This document shows, piece by piece, positions 35,072 through 42,213 of a stretch of DNA of 42,213 bases. Under the pieces are notes generated by a model. The model had not been told where the DNA came from. It did not search any database and saw only the letters and a list, made by a program, of their open reading frames with translations. Position 1 is the first letter of the stretch; each line of letters begins with the position of its first letter. The position numbers and the translations under genes were made by a program. This stretch comes from an uncultured Collinsella sp. (GTDB lineage: Bacteria > Actinomycetota > Coriobacteriia > Coriobacteriales > Coriobacteriaceae), in assembly GCA_958353395.1 (NCBI GenBank), contig CATWSG010000019.1, positions 1 through 42,213 on the forward strand. The letters run 5' to 3'.

Positions 35072-36016
35072 ATGCCCGCGCTTATCACCCATCATCTATT
35101 TGGCGAGGAAAGCATCGAGCGCCTGCCGCGGGGCGTCATTACGTCCGACGAGGAACGCATTGCTTTTATCCTGGGCAACCAGGGTCCCGACCCGTTTTTC
35201 TTCCACATCCTGACGCCGCGCGTTTCCGACTGCACGCTGCTAGCGCAGGTCATGCATCGCTCGCGCATGTCGCGCCAGTTCTCGTGTCTGCGCGACGGCG
35301 TGTCCCATCTGCTCCCGCGCGATGCCAACTTGGGTCGCGCCTTTGCGCTGGGCCTGCTGTCGCACTACGTGCTCGACCGTAATGCCCACCCCTTTGTCTA
35401 CGAGCAGCAGTTTGGCATTGTCGAATCCGATCCCGAGTTGGAGGATTCGGGCAGCCAGGTCCATGCGGTGCTCGAGAGCGACCTGGACGTACTGATGCTG
35501 CAGGTCAAGCGCGACGGGGCCACGGCCGAGGACTATCCGCCGGCGGGCGAGATCGTTACCACAGACCGCATCAATCGCGTGGCCGGCGTGCTGATGAGCT
35601 ATGTTGCCGGGCGTGTGTACGGTATCGATATCCCGGCGGGGGAGTACGGAGCCGCCGTTGCCGACATGCAGCTGCTCTATCGCGCCATTGAGCCGGCGGG
35701 ATCGGCCAAGACGCGTGCAATTGCCCTGGTCGAGGGTCTAGTACACGACTACTCCCTGCTCGATGGCCTTGCTCACCGCGTGACGACCGAGCCGCCCGAG
35801 CGCACCGGCAATCTGGGCCATCTGACGTGGAAGAATCCCTTTACCGATGAGGTCTCGAACGAGAGCTTCCCCGAGGTCTTTGACCGCGCGCTGGCCGATT
35901 ACGAGTGCACGGTCGCCCGATTCATCGAAACAGGCGACATGGAGGCCGTGACCGGTCACGTCAACTACAGCGGGCGTGTGCTCGGCGCCGACGAGGAGTT
36001 CGACCGCGAGGAATAA
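35072..36016 (+). CDS. Zinc-dependent phospholipase C-like protein
   Basis: A 314-residue protein of the zinc-dependent phospholipase C family. Characteristic features are the early histidines in THHLFG, the segment GNQGPDPFFFH and the helix ALGLLSHYVLDRNAHPFVYE, which carries His/Asp residues suitable for metal binding. No signal peptide is present, so it probably acts in the cytoplasm, unlike the secreted toxins of the family; the substrate may be a phospholipid or another phosphoester. AAAGGA precedes the ATG. It is located between the two LytS/LytTR pairs and is followed by a hairpin element. Confidence 0.82.
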   Translation: MPALITHHLFGEESIERLPRGVITSDEERIAFILGNQGPDPFFFHILTPRVSDCTLLAQVMHRSRMSRQFSCLRDGVSHLLPRDANLGRAFALGLLSHYVLDRNAHPFVYEQQFGIVESDPELEDSGSQVHAVLESDLDVLMLQVKRDGATAEDYPPAGEIVTTDRINRVAGVLMSYVAGRVYGIDIPAGEYGAAVADMQLLYRAIEPAGSAKTRAIALVEGLVHDYSLLDGLAHRVTTEPPERTGNLGHLTWKNPFTDEVSNESFPEVFDRALADYECTVARFIETGDMEAVTGHVNYSGRVLGADEEFDREE

Positions 36017-36043
36017 CAAGTCGCCTCGCCCATACTCTCCAAT

Positions 36044-36110
36044 AAGTTGCGGTGGAATAGTTCTTGCTTGGACTCCTGGAGTCCTTGAATAGGAACTATT
36101 CCACCGCAAC
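36044..36110. repeat. Inverted-repeat hairpin element, copy 2
   Basis: Arms 36044-36062 and 36092-36110 are perfect 19-bp reverse complements, and the enclosed sequence holds a smaller inverted repeat (ggactcc-t-ggagtcc). The stem base agttgcggtg and the flanks match the element at 19774-19840, whereas the upper stem is different. It begins 27 bases after a stop codon. Confidence 0.85.
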
Positions 36111-36206
36111 TGCGTTGGAGCGCGAGGAGTTTGTTCCGGGCAAAGGCCGCGGGTGCCGCTCCCGTCCCTTTGCCGAATCCTTACCGGCGCCTCTGTGCAA
36201 TTGGGG

Positions 36207-36212
36207 TACGAT
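36207..36212 (+). promoter_or_regulatory. -10-like box of the UMF1-type transporter gene
   Basis: TACGAT in the context ggggTACGAT lies 41 nt before the ATG at 36254. Confidence 0.45.
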
Positions 36213-36253
36213 GAACTAACTGCATATCGGGCGAATACGAAGGGTCCCTGTCC

Positions 36254-37504
36254 ATGAAATACACCAAGCTCGAGCGTAACTGGGTCATGTACGATGTGGG
36301 AAACTCGGCCCTCGTGCTGCTCAATACCTCGGTGGTGCCCATCTACTTTAACGCCATCAATACCGGTGCTTCCTCGGCCGACCTGGTGGTCGCTTGGGGC
36401 AACGCACAGACGATTGCCTCGCTGGTCATCGCCATGCTCATGCCCATTCTGGGCGCGCTTGCCGATTACGCCGGCAACAAGATCAAGTTCTTCTTGGGCT
36501 TCTTCCTCACGGGCCTGGTTCTTTGCTTGGCGCAGGCTATCCCAATGTCCGCCATGGCATTTTTGACCGTGTACGTGCTGTGCACCATCGGCCTTAACTC
36601 TTCTATGACGTTCTACGACGCCATGTTGCCCGACATTACCACCGACGAGCGCATGGACGCCGTGTCCAGCTCGGGCTATGCTTGGGGCTACATCGGTTCC
36701 ACCGTGCCGTTCATCATCTGCCTGGCGCTTATCATGGGCGGCCCCGTTCTTGGCGTCCCCACCATGCTGGCAACGCGTCTGTCGTTTGTCATCACTGGTG
36801 CCTGGTGGCTCATCTTTACCCTGCCGCTCATTCGCACCTATAAGCAAAAGTACGGTCGCGAGCGCGGTCCCGAGGACACCATCGGCCACATCGTGGGCGG
36901 CGTGTTCTCCGAGGTTGGACACACCATGCGCGAGATCGCCCACAACAAGACCGTGCTGGTCTACATGATCGCGTTCTTCTTCTACATCGACGGTGTGCAC
37001 ACGGTCATTTCCATGGCAACCAGCTACGGATCGGCTTTGGGCATCGACTCGACCCAACTGGTGCTGGCTCTGCTCGTTACGCAGTTTGTGGCCTTCCCGT
37101 CCGCCATCATCTACGGCAAGCTCGCTGGCCGCGTGGGCACACTCAATATGATCTTGGTGGCCGTCGCCGCTTATATGGGCATCGTGCTCTTTGCCGCGTT
37201 TTTCTTAAAGACCGCCTTTGAGTTTTGGGTGCTCGCTATTTTGGTCGGCCTGTTCCAAGGAGGCGTGCAGGCACTGAGTCGCAGCTACTTCGGTCGTATT
37301 ATCCCTAAGGAAAAGTCCAACGAGTACTACGGCTTCTTCGATATCTTTGGCCGTTACGCAAGCGTTATGGGCACCTTCCTGGTGTCGGTTGTCACCTCGC
37401 TGACCGGCAACCCGTCGCTGGGCGTCCTTTCTATTGGTGTTCTGCTGGTTGTTGGCTTTGTGCTGCTGATCCGTCTGTCCCGCATGGCTCAGGCGGCACA
37501 GTAA
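36254..37504 (+). CDS. UMF1/Atg22-type MFS transporter
   Basis: A 416-residue integral membrane protein with about twelve helices. The N-terminus KLERNWVMYDVGNSA and the loop following DAMLPDITTDERMD fit the UMF1 family of the major facilitator superfamily, related to Atg22, whose yeast members export amino acids from the vacuole. The bacterial substrates are unknown. The ATG has GAAGGGT about nine bases upstream. It has its own promoter-like box and is on the same strand as the neighbouring genes. An inner motif YDVGNSAL fits the first helix. Confidence 0.88.
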   Translation: MKYTKLERNWVMYDVGNSALVLLNTSVVPIYFNAINTGASSADLVVAWGNAQTIASLVIAMLMPILGALADYAGNKIKFFLGFFLTGLVLCLAQAIPMSAMAFLTVYVLCTIGLNSSMTFYDAMLPDITTDERMDAVSSSGYAWGYIGSTVPFIICLALIMGGPVLGVPTMLATRLSFVITGAWWLIFTLPLIRTYKQKYGRERGPEDTIGHIVGGVFSEVGHTMREIAHNKTVLVYMIAFFFYIDGVHTVISMATSYGSALGIDSTQLVLALLVTQFVAFPSAIIYGKLAGRVGTLNMILVAVAAYMGIVLFAAFFLKTAFEFWVLAILVGLFQGGVQALSRSYFGRIIPKEKSNEYYGFFDIFGRYASVMGTFLVSVVTSLTGNPSLGVLSIGVLLVVGFVLLIRLSRMAQAAQ

Positions 37505-37596
37505 ACGCGGCCCGGATCGTGCTTGCCCGCGGTGCTCTTTTAGGGTTCCAGACATAAAACATTTCCGTCTATCCAACAATGCCGAGCCCAAGTGGG

Positions 37597-37602
37597 TATG
37601 AT
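37597..37602 (+). promoter_or_regulatory. -10-like box of the glycosyltransferase operon
   Basis: TATGAT matches five of six consensus bases, in the context gtgggTATGATgg. Transcription would start near 37609, only about ten bases before the terminator-like hairpin. Confidence 0.5.
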
Positions 37603-37618
37603 GGAATCAGCTAGGTCG

Positions 37619-37654
37619 CGGGGCGCCGCCTGTGTTTGGCGGCGCCCCGTTTTT
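37619..37654 (+). terminator. Leader terminator before the glycosyltransferase gene
   Basis: A 12-bp perfect GC stem (cggggcgccgcc/ggcggcgccccg) with a seven-base loop is followed by five T residues. It lies between the -10-like box and the ribosome-binding site AAGGAGG of the gene at 37676. Confidence 0.85.
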
Positions 37655-37675
37655 GTGTTGTAAGGAGGGCAAGGC

Positions 37676-38860
37676 ATGAATGCCACGGTGGTGATTCCAA
37701 CGTATTGGGCGGGCGATGATGCCTGTGCAAATGCCCCCGGAACCTATGACCATTCGACAAAGCTCAACGCCGCCAACCCCGAGCTCGACCGCTGCCTGGG
37801 CTCGCTGGAGCAGGTGCGCGACATCCCGCGCATTATCTTGCTGGTGGTTTGTCCGGCGTCCGTTACGGCCGACGTATCAGAGCGCGTGCGCGAGATCGTT
37901 GACGCGCACCCTGCGCTCAACGTGACCATCGTTACCAATATCGAGGCGTCGCGCATCGCGGACCGTGTGGCGCAGATTGCACCCAAGGGCTCAGGCGAGT
38001 GTGTGAGCCTTCGTGGCTATGGTGCCATCCGCAACATGGGGCTGGCTTGTGCCGCCGTGCTGGGCCACGATGCCGTCATCTTCGTCGACGACGATGAGAC
38101 CGTCATCGATGCCGACTTTATGAAGCGAGCGACGTATGCGCTGGGGCAGCAGACGCGCCAGGGCCTGCCGATTCTGGTCAAGAGCGGTTATTTCTACGAC
38201 TGCGATGGATCGCCGCTTGCCCCCACCGACAAAGTGGGCATTTGCCATCGGTGGTGGACCAAGCGCATCGAGTTCAACCGTTGGATGAAAAAGGCACTTT
38301 CGGGTACCCGCATCTCACGCTCCAATTACGTGTGCGGCGGCCTTATGGCCCTGCATGCCCGCGCGTTTACCCGCGTGGCATTCGACCCGTTTATTACCCG
38401 CGGCGAGGACCTGGATTATCTCTTTAACATGCGCATGTTTGGCTACGACGTGTGGTTCGACAACGAGTGGACCGTGCGCCATCTGCCGCCCGAGTCCGAG
38501 AAGCGCTCGCCGCGCTTTATGCAGGACGTGTACCGCTGGTACTACGAGCGGGCCAAGCTGACGTTTGCCGCGCACCAAAAGGAGCTCATTCCCGTTACGG
38601 CCGCATCGCTCATGCCCTATCCGGGTCCGTGGATTTCGCGCGAGCTCGACGATCGCGTGCGCAAGACCGCTATGGTGCGCAGCATGTTTACCCGCGAGCA
38701 CGAAGGCTACCTGCGCATCTGGCGTCACGGTATTGCCGAGGCCCGAGCCTATGCGCGCCAAAACGCCGCGAGCTATCTGCGCTTCCAGAGCTTCTGGCCC
38801 AAGATTATGGACGGGCTTTGGCGCGACGCCCAACTGATCGACATTCTGGAGGGGGAGTAA
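37676..38860 (+). CDS. Glycosyltransferase-like protein (GT-A fold)
   Basis: The 394-residue protein resembles family 2-type glycosyltransferases. VVIPTYWAG at the start and the acidic motif VIFVDDDET near residue 137 fit a nucleotide-sugar and metal site, and TRGEDLDYLFNMRM resembles the catalytic GED region. No membrane helix or signal is seen, so it is cytoplasmic or peripheral. It would add a sugar to a lipid, wall or protein acceptor, unknown. AAGGAGG is seven bases before the ATG. Its stop overlaps the start of the second LytS kinase (TAATG), so expression is coupled to that pair. The exact family is uncertain. Confidence 0.8.
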   Translation: MNATVVIPTYWAGDDACANAPGTYDHSTKLNAANPELDRCLGSLEQVRDIPRIILLVVCPASVTADVSERVREIVDAHPALNVTIVTNIEASRIADRVAQIAPKGSGECVSLRGYGAIRNMGLACAAVLGHDAVIFVDDDETVIDADFMKRATYALGQQTRQGLPILVKSGYFYDCDGSPLAPTDKVGICHRWWTKRIEFNRWMKKALSGTRISRSNYVCGGLMALHARAFTRVAFDPFITRGEDLDYLFNMRMFGYDVWFDNEWTVRHLPPESEKRSPRFMQDVYRWYYERAKLTFAAHQKELIPVTAASLMPYPGPWISRELDDRVRKTAMVRSMFTREHEGYLRIWRHGIAEARAYARQNAASYLRFQSFWPKIMDGLWRDAQLIDILEGE

Positions 38861-40203
38861 TGGCCGACCGCCGCGACGGGCGCGACAGCTCAATTTCGTT
38901 CTTCCGCATCGTTGCCGTGTTCTGTGCCATCTGCGTGATGGCCTACTTCATTTTTGCACTGGCGACCGGAATCGAACCCATTGCGACGGTTGTCGCCTGT
39001 GCTCTGCTCTGCATCTTTCTGTGCATCTTTATCTTTCTGACGCTTAATCCCGATTCGGTGCGCTCGCAGTACACCGAAGAGACACTCTCGGTTGCATCGG
39101 CCATGCTCGAGGACATCAAGGGCGGCCTGACGCAGGAGTCGGCGTTGCTGGTGTGCCGTCGCATTCTGCCCGAGACGCGCGCCATGACGGTGGCAATCAC
39201 CGACGAGAAAAACGTGCTGGCCTGTGCGGGCGAGTTTGAGGAAAAGCTCCTGCCCGATGCACCCATCCATACGCTTGCCACGCGCTACGTGATCGAACAC
39301 GGTATCGTGCAGTCGTTCAATCGCGTGGTCGACGTGGTGGGTTCGGACGGCTCGCACAACCAGGTCCCCGCCGGCATCATCGCACCTATTAAGGTGGGCG
39401 ACCGCACCGTCGGCACGCTCAAGTTCTACTATCGCACGCCGCGCGCCGTCGACCGCACCCAGTACGCTCTGGCCTCCGGCTTTGCCGAGATCTTGTCCAC
39501 GCAGCTTGCCATCCACGAGCTCGAGCTGCAAAAGGAGCTTACGGCTCGCGCCGAGGTGCGCGCATTGCAGGCCCAGATCAATCCGCATTTTCTGTTCAAC
39601 ACGCTCAACACCATTGCGTCTTTTACGCGCACCGATCCGCTGCGCGCCCGCGAGCTGCTACGCGAGTTCTCGTCGTTCTACCGCGCCACGCTCGACAACT
39701 CGGGTTCGCTGATTCCGGTTTCGCGTGAGGTCGCCCAGACCAAGCGCTACCTCACCTTTGAGAAGGCGCGCTTTGGCGAGGACCGCGTGCTGGCGACCTT
39801 CTATGTGTCGGAGGATGTCGAGGACACGCTGGTGCCGGCTTTTGTAATTCAGCCGATTGTCGAAAACGCCGTGCGCCACGGCATGGGTGACGATGAAGCG
39901 CTCAAGATTGACGTCACGGTGGACGAGGATGGCGACGACGCGATTCTAATCGCCGTTGCCGATAACGGCGTGGGCATGGACGAGGGGACCGCCGCCAGGC
40001 TGTTCGATGAGCGCTCTGCCCGCCCCGACGCCAGCTCCCCGCAGGGCGGCGGTGCCGGCGTGGCCATGCACAATATTTCGGAGCGCATCCATCGCTTTTA
40101 TGGACCGCATTCCTATACGCGCGTCGAATCGGCGCCGGGCAAGGGCACGAAGGTGCTCCTGCATCTTGATTTGTCAGAGAGTATCTTTGACATTCAAGAG
40201 TAA
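38860..40203 (+). CDS. LytS-family sensor histidine kinase (second pair)
   Basis: The 447-residue kinase has two membrane helices (about 14-65), a GAF-like region, the motif QINPHFLFN (His near 243) and a HATPase domain with ENAVRHGM, DNGVGMD and GAGVAMHN. GGAGGGGGAG precedes the ATG, which overlaps the glycosyltransferase stop. The layout and many segments match the kinase at 32820, so this is a duplicated system. It probably senses a membrane or cytoplasmic signal via the GAF-like region. Confidence 0.93.
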   Translation: MADRRDGRDSSISFFRIVAVFCAICVMAYFIFALATGIEPIATVVACALLCIFLCIFIFLTLNPDSVRSQYTEETLSVASAMLEDIKGGLTQESALLVCRRILPETRAMTVAITDEKNVLACAGEFEEKLLPDAPIHTLATRYVIEHGIVQSFNRVVDVVGSDGSHNQVPAGIIAPIKVGDRTVGTLKFYYRTPRAVDRTQYALASGFAEILSTQLAIHELELQKELTARAEVRALQAQINPHFLFNTLNTIASFTRTDPLRARELLREFSSFYRATLDNSGSLIPVSREVAQTKRYLTFEKARFGEDRVLATFYVSEDVEDTLVPAFVIQPIVENAVRHGMGDDEALKIDVTVDEDGDDAILIAVADNGVGMDEGTAARLFDERSARPDASSPQGGGAGVAMHNISERIHRFYGPHSYTRVESAPGKGTKVLLHLDLSESIFDIQE

Positions 40204-40275
40204 AATAAAAGGCTACGGGTTCAACGCCTTGCGGCGGATGCCCGGCGTAGTTTGTTGACGAAAGGTTTTATCCCT

Positions 40276-40992
40276 ATGCTGCGTGCGATGATTGTGGATG
40301 ATGAGGCGCCGGCTCGTTCGGAGCTTCGATTCTTGCTCGAGCAGACGGGCAAGATCGGCACGATCACAGAGGCGTCGAGTGTTCGCTCCGCCATCGAGAT
40401 GCTTATGGAAAGTCGGGTCGATGTCGTGTTTCTCGACATCTCGATGCCCGGCGCATCGGGTCTGCAGCTTGCAGAGGCGCTGCATAAGCTCAAAAACCCG
40501 CCGGCGATTGTTTTTGTGACTGCCTATAGCGACCACGCGGTCGAGGCGTTTGATGTCGATGCTGTCGACTATCTGATGAAACCTGTCGAGGAGGCGCGTC
40601 TTGATCGCGCCATCGAGAAGGTTATACAGCGCAGCAAGCCCGTTACCGACAGCAAGGTGACCATCGAGCGCATCCCGGTGGAAAAGGGCGGCCGCAAGGT
40701 GCTCATCCCCGTGGACGATATCCGCTTTATCATGGCCAAGGACGATTACTCCTGTATTTACACCATCGACGATCGTTTTCTATCGACGACCTCGTTGGCA
40801 CAGTTCGAGGCCAAGCTGTGCGATTTTGGCTTCTTCCGCGTGCATCGCCGCTATATCGTGAACTTGGCGTGCGTCACGGATGTGGAGACGGTGCCTTCGG
40901 GCGCCATCCAGCTGGGCATTACCGGCGTTGACGAGCGCGTGCCGGTTTCGCGCCGCCGCGTCGTGCCGCTCAAGAAGGCTCTGAGCCTGTAG
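40276..40992 (+). CDS. LytTR-type response regulator (second pair)
   Basis: The 238-residue regulator has a receiver domain with Asp8/Asp9, phospho-acceptor Asp54 in VFLDISMPG and Lys in LMKPVE, then a LytTR domain with FFRVHRRYIVNL. The ATG before LRAMIVDDE has GAAAGG ten bases upstream; an earlier in-frame TTG at 40252 is less likely. It lies 72 nt after the kinase stop. It is visibly paralogous to the regulator at 34245. Confidence 0.93.
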   Translation: MLRAMIVDDEAPARSELRFLLEQTGKIGTITEASSVRSAIEMLMESRVDVVFLDISMPGASGLQLAEALHKLKNPPAIVFVTAYSDHAVEAFDVDAVDYLMKPVEEARLDRAIEKVIQRSKPVTDSKVTIERIPVEKGGRKVLIPVDDIRFIMAKDDYSCIYTIDDRFLSTTSLAQFEAKLCDFGFFRVHRRYIVNLACVTDVETVPSGAIQLGITGVDERVPVSRRRVVPLKKALSL

Positions 40993-40998
40993 AACTTT

Positions 40999-41050
40999 GG
41001 CCCCGCAGCCCTGTAGACCAAAAACGTCTGCGGAGCCGTGGGGCCTTTTT
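40999..41050 (+). terminator. Terminator after the second LytTR gene
   Basis: A long stem, ggccccgcag on the left and matching ctgcgg..ggggcc on the right, is followed by ttttt. It lies seven bases after the regulator stop and about 45 nt before the next ATG. Confidence 0.75.
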
Positions 41051-41095
41051 GTATGTAGATGTTGGATATCGAACCGGTTTTGCGAAAGGGATCCC

Positions 41096-41563
41096 ATGAA
41101 CAGTGCAGACGCCAAGCGCATCGACATCATCTCGGACACCCACGGCTATCTTTCTCCCGCGCTTTTGGACGAGCTCAAGGGCGCAGATCTGATCATCCAC
41201 GCCGGAGACCTCACTTCAGAGATGGATTACGAGCATCTATGCACCATCGCCCCCGTGCGAGCCGTGCTGGGCAACAACGACTACTACCGCGATTACGGGC
41301 CCGACGTGGATCGATTGGCCCTTTTCACCTACGAAGGACTCAAATTCGCCGTAGCCCACTACCGCGAAGATCTCCCCGTGGGATCCGTAGACGTAGCCAT
41401 CAACGGCCACACCCACGTAACCAAAGAAGCTCAAGTAGGCCGCTGCCTAGTCCTCAATCCCGGCAGTGCTAGCTACCCCAGAGGCACCCGAGGCCCCACC
41501 ATGGCCAGAATGCTCGTCAAGGACGGCAAGATTCTCAGCACCAAATTTATTGACCTAGACTAA
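41096..41563 (+). CDS. YfcE/MJ0936-type metallophosphoesterase
   Basis: A 155-residue calcineurin-like phosphodiesterase of the small YfcE group, which cleaves phosphodiester model compounds with divalent metals; natural substrates are unclear. The metal-site motifs are in order: SDTHG, HAGDLTSE, GNNDY, VAHYR (second-half histidine) and NGHTHV. NPGSASYPR closes the fold. AAAGGGA precedes the ATG. It is probably monocistronic, between terminators at 40999 and 41571. Confidence 0.93.
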   Translation: MNSADAKRIDIISDTHGYLSPALLDELKGADLIIHAGDLTSEMDYEHLCTIAPVRAVLGNNDYYRDYGPDVDRLALFTYEGLKFAVAHYREDLPVGSVDVAINGHTHVTKEAQVGRCLVLNPGSASYPRGTRGPTMARMLVKDGKILSTKFIDLD

Positions 41564-41570
41564 CCGCAAC

Positions 41571-41605
41571 AAAAACGGGGGATGCACAACGCATTTCCCG
41601 TTTTT
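41571..41605. terminator. Terminator after the phosphoesterase gene
   Basis: The stem aaaaacgggggatgc/gcatttcccgttttt (two G-U pairs) has a five-base loop and a T-run on the plus strand. It is about eight bases after the stop. Confidence 0.85.
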
Positions 41606-41720
41606 CTTTCAGCAAAAGGTAGAGCTTCAGCAACAACCTTAGACAACCCCGCCGAGGAGAACGGGGACCTCGAGCCGCGGAAGCGGCGAGGAACAACAAC
41701 AGCTTGAAGCATGTGACGGC

Positions 41721-41865
41721 AGGGAGGGTCTCCGGGGCTGGGGGCGGGGGTTAAGTTTGTCGCGAGTTCCGCACGCAAAGGAAAGCACTTAATGTGCTTT
41801 CCGTCTTGCGCAGGACTGTAGAGCAGCAAACTTAACCCGCGCCAGCCGGCCCCAGAGACCCTCCC
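41721..41865. repeat. 145-bp imperfect palindrome before tRNA-Asp
   Basis: Arms 41721-41759 and 41827-41865 are reverse complements with a few mismatches and one indel; shared segments include gggagggtct and gggttaagtttg. The centre holds another hairpin (ggaaagcac-ttaat-gtgctttcc). No gene is visible in 41606-41972. The upstream stretch 41606-41720 shows nothing I can assign. Confidence 0.75.
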
Positions 41866-41896
41866 GGAGGGCCCAAAAAATTTTTCAAAAAAGTTG

Positions 41897-41926
41897 TTGC
41901 GCGCCAGACAGACTTCTGTGTATACT
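41897..41926 (+). promoter_or_regulatory. Promoter of tRNA-Asp
   Basis: TTGCGC (41897-41902) and TATACT (41921-41926) are separated by 18 bases and preceded by an A/T-rich tract. TATACT matches five of six consensus bases, with an upstream TG. The tRNA starts about 46 nt downstream. Confidence 0.75.
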
Positions 41927-41972
41927 AATCCCCGCAGCGCACGCGAGCGGAAACAAACGCGAACGACTGCCT

Positions 41973-42050
<78 letters not shown>

Positions 42051-42060
42051 ACGCAATTAA

Positions 42061-42086
42061 AGCCACGTCTTCGGACGTGGCTTTTT
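42061..42086 (+). terminator. Terminator of tRNA-Asp
   Basis: A perfect 9-bp stem agccacgtc/gacgtggct closed by a UUCG tetraloop is followed by a T-run, ten bases after the CCA end. Confidence 0.92.
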
Positions 42087-42213
42087 GCGTTTAATGGGAC
42101 ATTGATCTCTATCTCTTGTATTCAAAACCATTTCTCTCCCAGTTATATCTCCTATTCGCGAACAAGGCCCAACTGATATATATGTTCAAACAAGGCGTTT
42201 GTTGCACAACACC
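42087..42213. other. Right-edge non-coding sequence
   Basis: No gene is visible. The last bases (42197-42212) contain gtttgttgcacaacac, similar to the palindrome at 15899-15916, and may belong to the promoter region of a gene beyond the window. Confidence 0.35.

Overview
The window is high-GC chromosomal DNA, probably from an anaerobic actinobacterium of the class Coriobacteriia (Collinsella-like). This rests on an actinobacterial kinase/FHA/phosphatase/SEDS-PBP cluster, a dnaX-ybaB-recR arrangement, a single-chain pyruvate:ferredoxin oxidoreductase and a carbamate kinase. The taxon is inferred from gene content; no marker rRNA is present.

Region by region. (1) Positions 1-265 hold a tRNA-Arg(CCU) followed by a duplicated and an inverted fragment of its own 3' half. 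(2) Positions 381-10600 (minus strand) are a cell-envelope signalling operon, transcribed as polytopic kinase, FhaA-like protein, FhaB-like FHA protein, PP2C phosphatase, a RodA/FtsW-transpeptidase fusion, and a PASTA kinase. Several junctions overlap by four bases. A YcxB-like membrane protein lies just upstream. (3) Positions 11586-15826 hold dnaX, a reversed small membrane-protein gene, ybaB and recR. (4) Positions 16070-19758 are a second phospho-signalling operon: an anchored extracytoplasmic protein, a membrane kinase with an altered catalytic loop, an unrecognised protein and an FHA protein. (5) Positions 20238-23777 encode pyruvate:ferredoxin oxidoreductase behind a leader of about 280 nt. 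(6) Positions 23778-27296 hold repeats, a lower-GC AAA ATPase of the DUF4143 type with three operator-like direct repeats upstream, and a two-gene operon with a DUF3830 protein. (7) Positions 27297-32701 hold carbamate kinase, a membrane-anchored C39-like peptidase, an APC transporter and an amidohydrolase. (8) Positions 32820-40992 hold two paralogous LytS/LytTR two-component pairs, separated by a zinc-dependent phospholipase C-like protein, a UMF1-type transporter and a glycosyltransferase. (9) The end holds a small metallophosphoesterase, a large imperfect palindrome and tRNA-Asp(GUC) with a clear promoter and terminator.

How the parts fit: the first operon would couple kinase and phosphatase signalling to a peptidoglycan polymerase and crosslinking enzyme. 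The second operon repeats the kinase/FHA logic with an exported partner of unknown function. The APC transporter and amidohydrolase look like uptake and hydrolysis of an amino-acid-like compound, lying just upstream of a LytS/LytTR pair.

Most interesting non-coding signals: three genes (16070, 32820, 37676) where a compact intrinsic terminator sits between a promoter-like -10 box and the ribosome-binding site; a pair of hairpin elements with the same base and different tips (19774 and 36044); evenly spaced repeats before the AAA ATPase; and several long palindromes after genes. No CRISPR array, transposase, integrase or rRNA was seen.
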